This document shows positions 12,187 through 24,900 of a stretch of DNA of 64,000 nucleotides, one piece after another; position 1 is the stretch's first letter; each line of letters begins with the position of its first letter. The position numbers and the translations under genes were made by a program. The notes under the pieces are model-generated. The model was not told the DNA's origin, searched no databases, and saw nothing but the letters and a program-made list of their open reading frames with translations. The stretch is from Osedax fenrisi (Eukaryota; Annelida; Polychaeta; Sabellida; Siboglinidae): the NCBI GenBank assembly GCA_964019155.1, contig OZ025241.1:2624559-2688558 (forward strand), given 5' to 3'.

Positions 12187-13094
12187 CTATAGGATGGCAC
12201 GTGTAATATGATACTTTTTACTCATTATTTAAATATATTATATTGTATACATATGCCATGTGTATTAATTATTAATTTGTGTATATTATACAAGTAAAAT
12301 AAATATAATTCATAATTCATTCATATGAATTAATGAATGACATCAGTGTATAGGCACGTGTCTAAGGAGGATCATTGAAAGCTATAAGTAGCTTTATTAA
12401 ATATATACCTTCAATTTATTTATTTATATATGTATTGAATCTAATATTCAGATTACATTTATATATAAACTTTAGATTTTTATATTAAACTTTAAATTAA
12501 CTGGATATGAATATAACCATATATAACTATATATATATATACTAAAGAAGCATTGTATAGTGATATTAACACTGTTAATATTATATACACACAAATTACG
12601 AATAAAAACGAATATAAGTAAAACAAAAACTATTTTTTATTATATATTATAAATCACATATTGTCGGTATTAGGAACATACTATGTGTAGCTATAATTAA
12701 GATATCTTGGTTATTACTTATTTAAATACAATTATTTGTATAACGTTTATGAGCATTAAGTTAATCTACTATATTTTATATAGCATTTCATTTTCTCTTA
12801 ATTAATAAATTAATTATAATGATAAAAACTATTTATTATTAAAATATTTAAAAATAAAAATAAAAATATTACATTTTATCAAATGAAAAATTATATATTC
12901 ATACTTACCATTACATTCCTAACAATTCGTGAATATATATTTTTTGTTATATCTTATAGTTACTGAGATACGATATTTGAATCAGTATTTGGAGGGGTCT
13001 GTAATTGGATCCCCTATATATGATTTATAGATTAACTTTTGCCAATTGTATTACAAAATACATGAACTAAAATTTATATATTATAAGTTATAAG

Positions 13095-13125
<31 letters not shown>

Positions 13126-13135
13126 TGTTTACATA

Positions 13136-13193
<58 letters not shown>

Positions 13194-13199
13194 GTTTAC

Positions 13200-13322
13200 C
13201 ATTGATTGGGCATTTATTTGAACAACTAGTTGTATTAACATTGCAGTATGATTGAGTAGATTCACTACTACATGTACAAGTATACTTATTCTTCATCTCA
13301 ACACATTTCGACGATGTAGTAC
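13200..13322 (-). CDS. EGF-like repeats 3 (end) and 4 (start) exon
   Basis: 123 nt (41 codons), acceptor AATTTAG, donor CAATG/GTAAAC, phase 1/1. It encodes TTSSKCVEMKNKYTCTC, the second part of EGF3, then its last cysteine (QSYC) and the first two cysteines of EGF4 (CSNKCPING). Its first two bases (GT) complete a codon begun upstream. With the GC donor proposed for the previous exon that codon is TGT, the missing second cysteine of EGF3. Confidence 0.8.
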
Positions 13323-13835
13323 CTAAATTAGTTAATTATATGGTAGATTAATTATAAACTCACTAGAATATATATAGTTTTAATATAACTAATGTCAATG
13401 TTACAAACAATTAATTCATATAATCACAAATATTATGGTACAATATTAATTGAATTTAAATATATGTTGAACTTTATTAGATTAAAGATCTACTAGTATC
13501 ATAAAATATGATTTATTTAAATAATAATTTGTTAATAACAAATCTTATTTCGAACAAATATTGTAATTATATATATATGTTATATAATATAGGTTATAGA
13601 CATATAAAATGATATACGTACAATTATAAATTACACATTATTAGTTTCCATTTTCTCATATGTTTACTCTAATATTTTCTATAATATTAATTATGAATCA
13701 AGTCAAATACAAATAATACAGCATATACAGTAAAAAGCTAATAATACTATTTATATTTATAGCATACATCCATTTTTATATACATACATTGCAACATGGA
13801 TAACTATAAGACACCACTAATTATGAAATTGTATA

Positions 13836-13893
13836 TTATTGTTATTGTTATTGTTATTGTTATTATTATTGTTATTGTTATTGTCATTGTATT
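13836..13893 (+). repeat. (TTGTTA)n microsatellite
   Basis: About nine hexanucleotide units with one TTATTA interruption, in the intron between EGF exons. Confidence 0.85.
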
Positions 13894-14289
13894 CTTTAAT
13901 GGTGTTTATTTGTTTCTTGTCTCATATTTCAATTCATCTTTCGTTTTTTTTCTACTATAACAATACAATAGTGATCCACTCATTTATTTAAAAAGCTATC
14001 ATTAATCACATTGGTTTGGTACGTATGCTACGTTGCAAACATCCAATTATATATTAATATTAATATATTGCCTAACATTACAATTGTTTTTTTGTGTTAA
14101 TTATTATTGACAAATATTTGAAAATTGTTATCATATTAATCAGTAATAATAATTGGAAACATATATTCTATTGAAAATTAGTAAACTACTACAATAAATA
14201 TATAAGCTATATCTATAGATAATCATGATAGAATTATATATTTATTGAATACATATTACATTTTCGGTTTCTGTATTATTTCTGAGCCG

Positions 14290-14624
14290 TTTGTGTGAAA
14301 TTAATATTTTAGATTGAATAAATGTGTTTTCAGTGGTTTATTGAAGTTTTCAGTTGATGGTGTAGTACGAATCAATGAAGGGTGACTATTGCAGAAGGAC
14401 GGATATTAACCAGGCGCCAGTGTAAGTGTAATGTAAGTTACATTTAGGAGGGAGTTGAAGTAGAAATGTACCGATTGAGCGTATAGTGGTACTAGTTGGT
14501 AATTTAGGTTTGAGTAGGGATGCTAGGTAGTCAGGAGAATCATGGGGGATTAATGTATGTGCAACTAGCTTGGTTTATAAGGGATTCTATGGCGTACTGG
14601 TAGCAAATTGAATTTAGCTAGGAA

Positions 14625-14664
<40 letters not shown>

Positions 14665-15240
14665 TATATGAGTATTTTGGTATGTATGATTATATGTGGG
14701 ACAGTTATCTATAAAAATTAAAAATATTGTCAAATATAATAACAATATTGTTGACATTGGTTGAATATTTTATGAGCTGTCTAATAATATTGATTATATG
14801 AGGTGTTTGTAAAATATTACTTAGGAGTGCAAGGTGAAGGAAGTTAGACTCAGTTTTAATTGGATTAAAAACGAGGTAGTTTATTGTGAGACATTTATGG
14901 TGGTTAGTAATAGTAGATGAGAGGGTGTCAAGTGCAAAGTTTATATTTGTTGTACATTTTACATAAAGTTGGATGTCATCATAGTATGAAAGCTAACGGG
15001 ATAATTAGAGATATGATGGAGAAGGGGAATTATGTAAATGTTAAAAAGTATTGGACCAAAGACATACCATTGGGGATCGCCCCGTATTACACGATATGGA
15101 GATGAACGGTTTGAATATACTAAAACTGAGGAAGTTTGGTTAGTTATGAATGAAGATTTGAAAAAGCCATTAGTGTATGCATTACCTGTGATACGTATAT
15201 ATGGTAAGGATGTGTTTTAGTATTGAGTGGTTAAATGGCA
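14290..15240 (-). pseudogene. L2-like LINE fragment (RT palm to C-terminus)
   Basis: Read on the minus strand. About 15110-14990 gives a damaged RT active-site region (FGPILFNIYIIPLLHHI, with the preceding GVPQGS block mutated and the YADD motif shifted). About 14600-14300 gives the L2-type tail (LPVRHRIPYK, then PDYLASLLKPKLP). A (TA)n tract has inserted near 14625-14662. Many stops and frameshifts are present, so it is inactive. The small plus-strand frames over this stretch are antisense shadows. Confidence 0.75.
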
Positions 15241-15394
15241 TATAATGTGTAGGGTAGGTCAATTAGTGCGATTACCCAAGTAACCAAAAGTTGGTTCAAG
15301 ACTTAGGAAACTTAAGTCATATTGACGTAAGTCAAAGTTGGTTCAAAAGTTAGTAACCTGTGATATCGAAAACCAAATCAAAGACCAATATAAA

Positions 15395-15836
15395 ACCTAA
15401 GTCAGCGAACCAAGTATGGACCAATGTAAAACCTAAGTCAGAGAACCATGTATGGACCAATTTAAAACTTAATTCAGCGAACCAGGTATGGACCAATTTA
15501 AAACTTAAGTCAGCGAACCAGGTATGGACCAATATAAAACCTAAGTCAGCGAACTAGGTATGGACCAATTTAAAACTTAAGTCAGCGAACCAGGTATGGA
15601 CCAATATAAAACTTAAGTCAGCCAACCAGGTATGGACCAATATAAAACTTAAGTCAGCGAACCAGATATGGACCAATTTAAAACTTAAGTCAGCGAACCA
15701 GGTATGGACCAATATAAAAATTAAGTCAGCGAACCAAGTATAGACCAAAATAAAACCTAATTCAGCGAACCAAGTATGGACCAAATAATACCTAAGTCTG
15801 TGAACCAAGTATGGACCAATATAAAACCTAATTCAG
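15395..15836 (+). repeat. 36-bp minisatellite
   Basis: About twelve units with core CAGCGAACCAGGTATGGACC. The unit is a multiple of three, so both strands stay open: the minus strand reads a 12-residue repeat (VHTWFADLSFKL) and the plus strand NQVWTNLKLKSA. I treat this as a transposon subterminal repeat, not a protein. Confidence 0.85.
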
Positions 15837-16069
15837 TGATAATGTATTAAATTACATAGTATTACTTATATAATTTTACTTTTTAAAATAATATGTTATT
15901 TATTAAAAACAGTATATTAACTTAAATATATTAATTAAAATTATAATTATTAATTAATTTGAATATATAAAAATCAAATCAATATTTCAAAATAATTAAA
16001 AGTTATAATATTTTATTCTTTCTATAATAAAATAATCTCCTTTGATATCACTAAATCACTTATATATTC

Positions 16070-16710
16070 ATTGGTTTTTAGTAGATTCGACTACTGCAAT
16101 TCACTTTTTGTTTTTGTCCCTGATAATATTATGATAAAATTCGAAAAAATTCAAAGGAGAGCTGTTCGTGTTTATATAAAATTAAAAATAATATAAATAC
16201 TAATACGGGTAGTAACTATATATCTATATCACTTATATTTCTATATCTATATTTATGTTAACCCTTGGTTGGCTCAGATATCGTGATCTTTGTAAACTAA
16301 AATTGTTATGTTTAGCTCATAAAGCTATCTACACGGGTGAACCTAAGTATATGGCTGAATTATTATCAATTGCTACCAGTAACAGACCAATACGGGATTG
16401 CCATGCAATGAAACTTGTTATGCCTCATACAAATTCATGTTTTGGTAACTCTGCTTTTTCTGTTGCGGTACCAACTCTATGGAATTTACTTCCGAATATG
16501 ATTCGTACGACAACTTCTCGATCTCAATTCAAAAGTAGACTCTTTAAACATTATTTAGTGAAATGAATATATATTTTGCGATTATTGTTATCTTCGTTTA
16601 TATGTTATATTATTATTATATTATTATTATTATTATTATTATTGTTATGACGTCGAAAAATGATTTTCATTTATGAAGTCTTTAAACAAATAAATAAATA
16701 AATAAATATA
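16070..16710 (+). pseudogene. 5'-truncated L2-like LINE
   Basis: Begins within the RT thumb region (SRFDYCNSL). After stops it has an open frame of 103 codons (16255-16566) with FGNSAFSVAVPTLWNLLPNM, the typical ORF2 C-terminus of L2/CR1 elements. The 3' UTR contains (TTA)n, and the element ends with AAACAAATAAATAAATAAAT, a short-repeat tail typical of these LINEs. It interrupts the 36-bp-repeat element. Confidence 0.8.
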
Positions 16711-16786
16711 AACTTAATAATAATACTTACATCAACAACTTAAGTCATGTATCATAAGTGTATAATATATTAGTTATTATTATATA

Positions 16787-16823
<37 letters not shown>

Positions 16824-17762
16824 CCATTTAATATATATATTAATATTATTATTATTATTATATATTTAAATCTATTATAAACGTATGTTATATGACTTAA
16901 GTTCAACTTAAGTTATTGATGTTATCCTATTAATATTTATCTATATAGTTTTTATTTATAAAGAAAATTATAATATATATATTCTAATTATAAAGATAAT
17001 TAAATCAAAAATATATACAATATAATTAAATATTTATATAACATATATCAAGACAGTTGGTGTATCACTTGATTATAATAAAATGCACTGTAAATACAAT
17101 GTTAATCTCTGTTATGACACTTTTTTATAACAAACAAAATAATTATCTTTTTTAATATAATTTAATATATTATATGTGTTATACACACAATAAAACTTAT
17201 TTCATTTAAATTAAGTTTGACCTAAGTTTTAACTATAACTTCCATACACTCTTCCTATGAAATCAAGAGATATAATTTATTATTTTATAAAAGAAATAAA
17301 TTGGTATTATAAATCATTGAAATACACTATTTTAATTTAAACTTATAAATATCACTCTAAATGACGAAACTTAAACCATTTAAAATATGTTTGATATGAT
17401 ATATAACATATTTTACATTAAAACTACATGCTTTAATTCGAGTATATGATATCTAATAAATGAAATAATTAAAATATTTCTTAAAACATATGTATAAATT
17501 ACAGGATTCCGTGGACCCTAATCTAATCTAATCGCACTGATCTAATTTGTATATGATTTATATTGTTATCATGAATAGATTCCAAATTATGCTGCACTTG
17601 GACCTATGTAAATACTATTTTATAATTTAAACAATTCATGAATAAGTGGTATGTAACTTAATACGTGTAGATAGATATTAGTAATACATGTATACATTAT
17701 CGGTAATAACTAAACGAACATGTCATGATATATATACATCGGTATTTATATTGTATACTAGC

Positions 17763-17930
17763 ATTTATGATTAGCGCAGAATATAATTTCTTTTTCGCAT
17801 AATTTGCCTTCATACATATTGTTACATTTACAGCTAAATGAGTTATTGCCGTTAATGCAAGTTGCTCCATTCGAACAAGGGTTACTATGACATTCATCGA
17901 AATCTTTATCGCATTTTGTACCATTATAAC
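17763..17930 (-). CDS. EGF-like repeats 2 and 3 (start) exon with GC donor
   Basis: 168 nt (56 codons) if it ends at AAAT/GCTAGT; acceptor ATTATTCAG. It starts YNGTKC, which closes EGF1, then encodes EGF2 beginning DFDEC (a calcium-binding-type EGF start) and ending GKLC, then CANHK, the start of EGF3. The normal reading meets a TAG at 17760-17758. Using the GC dinucleotide at 17762-17761 as donor keeps phase 1 and joins T+GT to make the expected second cysteine of EGF3. The alternative is a GT-to-GC mutation that damages the gene. Confidence 0.8.
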
Positions 17931-17984
17931 CTGAATAATAGAATCACAAAATATATTATTGTTATCAATATTCTATACATTATA

Positions 17985-18590
17985 AATATGCATAAACAAT
18001 ATTACAATCAATTACCAATAAACGTAACTGAAATACACATAACAAATAATAATAATATATTCTACGAACAAATAAAACGTATATTATACCAATTTCAAAG
18101 TCAACAAAACAATAAATAGTTTATTGATAAAAGGTCCTAAACTTTGGAACTTACTTCCAACAAATATATAAAATATAAAAAATGAAAATTTGTTCAAGAA
18201 AAGTGTAAAAAATATGTTACTAAATGATGAATTATATTATAGATAAATTAAAAAATAAATGAATTTAAAATGAATTTAATAAAATTAAAAAATTAAATAA
18301 AAAGTAAAAAAAAAAGTAAAAAAAAAAAAAAAATCTATATCAAATATATATGTATGTATGAATTATTTGTATTATTATTATTTTTGATTTTTATTGATGT
18401 CTAATTATGCCTGTCTACATAATTTATTTCATTTATTTATTATTATCTTTTATATATTACGTAAATATGAAATATATAGTTTACTATTAAAATTAAACAA
18501 TTAATGTTCCTATCCCATGTATACTAAATGAAAAAAAAGAATGACATTAAATTACTCCAATAAATTATATCTATCTATCTATAAATACAT
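17985..18590 (+). pseudogene. LINE ORF2 C-terminal relic with (ATCT)n tail
   Basis: About 18130-18240 reads GPKLWNLLPTNI and a lysine-rich end, the C-terminus of CR1-type ORF2. A T/A-rich 3' region ends at ATCTATCTATCT near 18573. It is 5' truncated and frameshifted, and sits in an intron of the DSL/EGF gene in antisense orientation. Confidence 0.65.
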
Positions 18591-19048
18591 TATTCGAGTT
18601 TTCAAACTGCATAAGATTATAGCTCATATTTAATAGGCTGTTAATTAATACCCCTTACTAATATATTTAATATACCTAATTCTGGTACTTCTTTTCAAAA
18701 GTGTACTATACACAACATAATTATATATATCTACAATTCTACCAATACTCCAGGATGTTTATTAATGGCAAAGTATCATTTATTATCACATATCATCCAT
18801 TACAAAATATTCAAACTTTCATCTGTTTAGAATTTAGAAAGCTGACTAAAATACTAATATATTCTCTTGTACTTTATTTCGGTAGACTGAAATAACTACT
18901 ATTCTTTCCTATTAAAACTACCTAGTGCTCCACAAAATCAGATTATCGATTCATACATGTTACTTCTTCTTTTCTAACTTCTAATCTATAAATAAATAAA
19001 CTAATTATTTATGTATTCGTATATGTTTATCTCATTATATCTTTATCG

Positions 19049-19059
19049 TATATATATAT

Positions 19060-19122
<63 letters not shown>

Positions 19123-19150
19123 TATATATATATATATATATATATATACT
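19049..19150 (+). repeat. (TA)n microsatellite
   Basis: About 100 bp of TA with two GATATA interruptions. Confidence 0.95.
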
Positions 19151-19152
19151 AT

Positions 19153-19273
19153 ATACATTTATAAATTTATTAATTTCCGTACGGTATATTCTATTACCTA
19201 CATTTATTATTTGTATTATTTATACACTTTTAAGAAATCATTTATGATATATGTAAGTGTTAAAATATATATA
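19153..19273 (+). repeat. ~120-bp duplicated segment, copy 1
   Basis: Starts ATACATTTATAAATTTATTA and ends TAAGTGTTAAAATATATA. It appears identical by eye to 34221-34341, and both copies are bracketed by (TA)n. Confidence 0.85.
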
Positions 19274-19285
19274 TATATATATATA

Positions 19286-19606
19286 TCTATATATATATTT
19301 CTCTAAACATATAACAATGCGGCATCGTCGCGAAGCGACGATTCTACGAAATTTAAAACGAGATAAAACTCAGATAGGGCTAATTCAGATAATGCTAATT
19401 CAGATAAGCCTAACTCCGATAGGGCTAACTCCCATTTATTATGTATATTATATTAATTTCTCAATATTTGTTTTTTATAACATAATTAATTTAAATCACA
19501 TAAATAATATATTTCTTATTTCTAAAATACTCCTAGATCATGCAATTTTCATATAATAACTCATAATTATCAACTATCCGCACATACACCGGGCCAAAAC
19601 AGCTAG
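19286..19606 (+). mobile_element. Short non-autonomous Helitron
   Basis: 321 bp. It begins TCTATATATATATTTCTCTA after an A and ends GCTAG before a T, the TC...CTRR ends and A/T insertion of Helitrons. A GTCGCGAAGCGAC hairpin lies near the 5' end. It ends exactly where the next Helitron begins. Confidence 0.75.
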
Positions 19607-20718
19607 TCTATATATATATTCGTCTAAACATACTTTAATTAGGTAGTGCGCGACGGGCTCGTAAGCCGTCCCCACCTCGACGTTAATGGATAGGAAAATA
19701 ATTTTTTTAAATCGAGGTGTGATTTTTTTTCAAAATTTTTCAAAATCTCTTTCCCATAAAAGTCTTATTCCGTAAAAATCTCAACAAAGTGTATACTTAA
19801 ATTCAAATAATGCTCGATTTGAATTTTTTTTTTGCCAATGTATATATATGAGGTTAGCTACCCAAAATATATTTAGGAATACATAGTATGCGCACACTCA
19901 TTTTCATCTACGGGCAATATTTCTGGTAGTATTTTGGGTTTTTATCGTTAAAATTTAATATTTAATATTTTAAATAAATTCAAATAATTAAAATGAATAA
20001 ATCGATAATCGTTAAATAGTGTCATTTTTTAATCGATTTACGTAATCGAAAAATTTAAATTCGACGCAAATTTTTAATAACAAACATTATTGTGGAGAAT
20101 TTTATCGTAAATAATTTCGTAAAAATGAGTTTCTTTAATTTCGAATACATTACGTAGATTTACGAAATGGTACTTCCGATTTGAATATCTAAATAAAAAC
20201 AAGTGCATCGGAATTTATTTACTCGTATTATTGAGGTGAAATTCAAGAACGAGTAAAATCGAGTTAATATTTTATACGTTACGAGTTTATATTAATTATT
20301 TCCTATCTACGCCATGTAAACATAAATTATTAAACATAGGTAATGTAAAAAATCAAAATCTACAATAATTATTCGATTTCAATAATTTTAACTTTATTAA
20401 ATAGTTAATTAAAATAGAATATACTTTGATAAATTGTGACTTCTTATGTTTAATATTCTTCGAGCTACGGCCGACAAAGTGAAAAATACATAATTTTAGA
20501 ATAGTCTATTTGACCGACTTCCGTTAAATTTGTCGTATAAATTATGAATTCATCAGATTAGGAGTACGAAAATACATGTTATAAAATCAGAAAAATCATG
20601 AAAATATGAATAATAGGATACCATCTCTGTTGAAAAAAAATATAGATTTATAAAAAAATATTGTTTCTAAAAATCTATTCTATAATTATATATGCATTAC
20701 ATACAGAGCGAGTCTATA

Positions 20719-20775
<57 letters not shown>

Positions 20776-21629
20776 ATGTGGTAATTGATATTTTTAATTG
20801 TTATATTTATTGTCACTGTTTTGTTTAGGTTGGGTTAAGTTTTAATATTGGTAGATTTTTTTTAGCTGCATTACTTCCCGTGTGGGACTATAAAAGCATA
20901 TTCATTTATATTGTTATTTTCACAGTTGTGGTTAGGTTGGGTTAAGTTTTAATTTGTGTAGGTTTTTTTTAGCTGCATTACTTCCCGAGTGAGCCTATAC
21001 AAGGATATTTTCACAGTTGTGGTTAGGTTGGGTTAAGTTTTAATATTGGTAGATTTTTGTTAGCTGCATTACTTCCCGTGTGTGCCTATAAAAGCATATT
21101 CATTTATATTGTTATTTTCACAGTTGTGGTTAAGTTGGGTTAAGTTTTAATTTGTATAGGTTTTTTTTAGCTGCATTACTTCCCGAGTAGCCTATACAAG
21201 GATATTTGCACAGTTGTGGTTAGGTTGGGTTAAGTTTTAATATTGGTAGATTTTTGTTAGCTGCATTACTTCCCGTGTGTGCCTATAAAAGCATATTCAT
21301 TTATATTGTTATTTTCACAGTTGTGGTTAAGTTGGGTTAAGTTTTAATTTGTGTAGGTTTTTTAACTGCATTACTTCCAGAGTGAGCCTATAAAAGCATA
21401 TTCATTTATATAGTTATTTCACAGTTGTGGATAGGTTGGGTTAAGTTTTAATATTCGTAGGTTTTTTTATCCGCATTACTTCCCGAGTGAGCCAAATAAA
21501 GCTAAATGCATATACTTTTTTTTAGTTGCATTACATATATATGTATACTATATACCTATATACCTAGCTGCATTACATCACCAAGTGAACCTTACCATCG
21601 AACACGGGCGAAGCCGGCCACCCACCCTA

Positions 21630-21630
<1 letters not shown>
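19607..21630 (+). mobile_element. Non-autonomous Helitron with tandem-repeat core
   Basis: 2,024 bp. The 5' end TCTATATATATATTCGTCTA is followed by an ACGGGCT/AGCCGT hairpin near 19648-19670. The 3' end reads GGGCGAAGCCGGCCACCCAC then CCTAG, followed by T. The left interior (about 19980-20700) is clearly homologous to 51510-52260 of another Helitron. The right half is an array of ~85-107 bp repeats. No Rep/helicase ORF is present, so it must have been moved in trans. Confidence 0.8.
20815..21510 (+). repeat. Helitron-internal tandem array, about 7 units
   Basis: Units carry GGTTAGGTTGGGTTAAG, a T-run, GCTGCATTACTTCCCG and CCTATAAAAGCATATTCA. Long (~107 bp) and short (~85 bp) versions alternate, differing by presence of a segment ending TTGTTATTTTCACAG. 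Confidence 0.9.

Positions 21631-21631
<1 letters not shown>

Positions 21632-21694
<63 letters not shown>
21632..21694 (+). repeat. (TA)n at Helitron 3' junction
   Basis: Pure TA run starting immediately after the CTAG end. Confidence 0.95.
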
Positions 21695-21698
<4 letters not shown>

Positions 21699-22408
21699 AT
21701 AACAAATGTAAACATTTAATAAATGATTCTATATTAAATTTTGAAATTTTCTTAAACAATTTAGAATATTGTAAATGGAAATAAAAAAGTTGATGTTTTA
21801 CGAATACAATTTCAAAACTAAATGAAGATTACCCGCACAGTATGCAGAACACATCACCATAGTCGCATTTACCATACGCTCATTACTATTTCATTTCGGT
21901 AGCCTCTCATTGCTTGTACAGCTAATATAATTCCAAATATCGAACTAATATCTCGTTAGTCTTCGGGAGCTTCGCAAGTAGTTATTTTACGTATTTAATA
22001 CTGCGATGTAATGCTGATGTTCACTTGTTGCTAGAATACTTGTCATACATATATATATATATATATATACGTATATTAAAATAATATTAAATGAATTAGC
22101 ACAATACTTTTAATAATTTTCAAATATATAATAATCATAATAATATATATAATAAGTATATAATATTATTTCTTTTAATAATATTGATATTCGAAAAAAC
22201 TTATTGAATAATATTATTATTGTATTTAATAAATACAAAGAAATTTAAAAGCATAAAATACGTAAAGATAAATAATATTGTAGATTTTGTAGATCATACT
22301 TTATATCTTAATATGTCAAAACAAGTTTTCAAGTAAATCGAATTATATTTTATTGAAATTAGATAATCCATATCAGTTTCAGGTTACAATTTATATTAAC
22401 AATTTACA

Positions 22409-22456
<48 letters not shown>

Positions 22457-22568
22457 GTAAATATTAATTAATAGCAAAATAATAAGCATTATGTTATCTA
22501 AATAAATGCTAAATATAAATAAATATATATATATAGTAATATATAAGTTTTAGTATATTTGTATTTAC

Positions 22569-22739
22569 CAGACTGGCAGTTGCAATTAAAATACTTTACA
22601 TTATTAGTAAATAAAACATGTTTTTCTTTATGGTCTAAATCTTTCAACTCAGAACAGGTTCCATTAATGCAAGGATTATTGTAGCATCCCATAAATGTAA
22701 CACATAAGTCGCCTCTAGGATTATTGTTCTTTTGATATC
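22569..22739 (-). CDS. DSL end and EGF-like repeat 1 exon
   Basis: 171 nt (57 codons), acceptor AAACACAG, donor GTCTG/GTAAAT, phase 1/1. It starts YQKNNNPRGDLC, which completes the sixth cysteine of the DSL domain begun in the upstream exon (…CIKG). It then encodes EGF1: C-YNNP-C-ING-T-C, an unusually long third loop of about 23 residues, then NCNCQSG. The next exon adds YNGTKC. The long loop between the third and fourth cysteines is atypical for an EGF repeat and could be a lineage-specific insertion. Confidence 0.8.
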
Positions 22740-24900
22740 CTGTGTTTAAAAGGGAATTTTTAGTTAGTGATACTATATATAGGATGCTATATTTTATAAA
22801 TAAATATTACTTCATCTATACATTGTGTTGAGTTGTATAATTGTATTGCACAATGTTAAATACGAATAGATATATAAACAATCATTTATATTATTAACAT
22901 TTTATTATATACATTTGTAGAAATAAATAAAGTTATTATTAGGTACTGCTATTATATATTTTTATATACTGTTTTTAAATCTATTGATTTCATACTATAC
23001 TAGTTATACCAATCTTGTAGTATATTATAGTATATTATAGTATATTTTATAATATAATAGTGATAATAGATTGGCGTATGCATAAGTAAAGATATGTTAT
23101 TCATTACTAAAGTTTAAATAATAATAAATTAAAAATTATGCGAGAAAAATCTATAACTGAACTTATTATTATTAGTATTATTATTATCATTATCATACGA
23201 TAATAATGCTGAATAAAATATAAGTATTATACAGTGATTAAAATGTTAGATAATATTTTGAAATAAAATGTTTTATAACTATGTTAGAAACGTTTAAATG
23301 ATTAGTATACCATGATACGTTATGACATGTGTAAACGATAAGTGTTGTATCTGAAAGAGTCTTAATGGGAGGTACGTCCTTCCTAATTATTATTTTTGAA
23401 AACAATTTTATTTTAATTATTATATTAGAAATAACAAGAAAATATATATCTGTCATTTGAGCTATAACATTTATTTCAAATCGTCATATAAGTACATCAA
23501 AATGGTACTTTATTGGAAGTACAAAATGAAATTAATTTTAAATTATTTTGTTAACAACTAATATATTACGACTATAGTCTTTGTTTGTTTACGATTTATT
23601 TTATACTATAGAGGTAACTATAATAGGAGTATTGTCCAATTAAATGCAATAATTTTAGATCACAAGAAATGACAAAATGTTATTGTAATCAACTTTAAAT
23701 GCCATTTACGCAAAATAGTGATTTTCATATATTACTCTCACTAAATATACATTATCTCATTGAATAATGTAAATAATTAATTGTATTTTCAATATAAATA
23801 GACAATACAGCCTAAAATAGCCTATAATACAATCGTTTTTTTTAATAACAAATATTAATTTTAATTTGAGTTTATTTATTAATGATAAATAAAAAATATA
23901 TATATATAAACATATACAATAAATATTGTAATGAATATGTAATTAAAAAATGATTATATAATAGAATGATATATTATTATACAATATAAAAAAAATTATG
24001 TGATTACCTATTATTAAATTTATGTAATTGAATTTATTGTGAAGCATACATGCCTATCTATGTACATTGTGCGCGCGAAGGACGTACCTTAAGGGTGATC
24101 ATTGGAACAGAACTTTTTGGAATTTTTAAGTATAAAAAACGCTCTAATAAATATCGTATAGAGCATAAAGTATAAAGTTTGTTACAACAAAATTACAACC
24201 CAATTTGAACATTTTTTTATATGTCGCACGCGCTTTTAAGTTTAAGTATAATTTGCATTGAAAAATATACGATTTTCTTGTTTTTTAACAACATATATAC
24301 ATATTGGCATTTAAACACAAATAATGAATATATTTTGATGAAACATTGGAAGGTTTTTTATAATATAAATATATAATAACATATTTAAAAAAAATTGTGT
24401 AAGGAAAAAATCCTAGAAATTGCGAGAATTCACCTATAAAGGCAAACATACTTGTTTTTTCCAATTAAAATATTTTTAAAATTTAAAACATATATAAATA
24501 CAATATACATATGATATAAAAACTAAATAAATACTTTATTTACAAAACAAAATATTCAGTTATTCTTAATAATCATTTTTGCAAAAAAAAATAGCTTTTT
24601 TTTCATTGAAATTTTGATAAATTTGTTAATTATTTTTTAAACATTTTATTTCAATATTATTCATAAATATATATTGCTTACATTTCCAATCAATGGTTAA
24701 TTTTTATAATAAAATGTACTATTTACATAATATTTATTAAATATTTTTTTGTTGGTTATAAATTTTATGTATTCCAAATATTTTAATTTAAAATAAATAT
24801 TTAAATAGATAATATTATTGAATTTATATATTTAATTTAATTTATATACAATATAATTATTATATATTATAGTATAATGTTATTATAAAAAAATATTTAT
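22740..24900. other. AT-rich intron sequence, nothing assigned
   Basis: Inside the 10.6-kb intron between the DSL exon and the next. It contains (ATT)n near 23165-23195 and a small less AT-rich patch at 24055-24240 (GTGCGCGCGAAGG...) that may be an unrecognised repeat. No exon is seen. Confidence 0.5.

Larger units (their letters stand above)
15265..17240. mobile_element. Composite element with 36-bp repeats, interrupted by a LINE
   Basis: An array of CTTAAGTC-containing repeats (15265-15836) is followed by an AT-rich core at about 15840-16045. By eye this core matches the core of the element at 5886-5945, including TTTTATTCTTTCTATAATAA. After a LINE insertion (about 16070-16710) the sequence resumes with ACATCAACAACTTAAGTCAT, paralleling 5968-5985, and has further AACTTAAGTT motifs near 16898 and 17210. 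This suggests a relative of the 5272-6213 element carrying a different repeat. End points are not defined. Confidence 0.5.

Noticed and set aside
12378..12397. AAAGCTATAAGTAGCTTT hairpin as a LINE 3' stem
   Set aside because: Resembles the inner stem at 36759-36774 but the outer stem and flanks do not match; too short to call.
15350..15808. Repeat protein with 12-residue VHTWFADLSFKL units
   Set aside because: Open on both strands only because the unit is 36 bp; no start context, splice sites or recognisable fold, and a frame break divides it.
15395..15836. CRISPR array
   Set aside because: Units are contiguous with no unique spacers, and the sequence is plainly eukaryotic.
17758..17760. 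TAG as the true end of the EGF gene
   Set aside because: Exons further along (13322 to 7446) continue the EGF series in phase, and a GC donor a few bases earlier restores a needed cysteine.
19257..19556. 99-residue plus-strand frame
   Set aside because: Spans a (TA)n tract and a short Helitron; the repeated IQIxLIQI text comes from a small internal repeat (TTCAGATAAT/TCCGATAGGG).
20815..21510. Telomere-like TTAGGTTGGGTTAA arrays
   Set aside because: The motif is a small part of an ~85-107 bp unit lying inside Helitrons, so it is not a telomere remnant.
21506..21784. 92-residue plus-strand frame
   Set aside because: Covers the Helitron 3' end and a (TA)n tract only.
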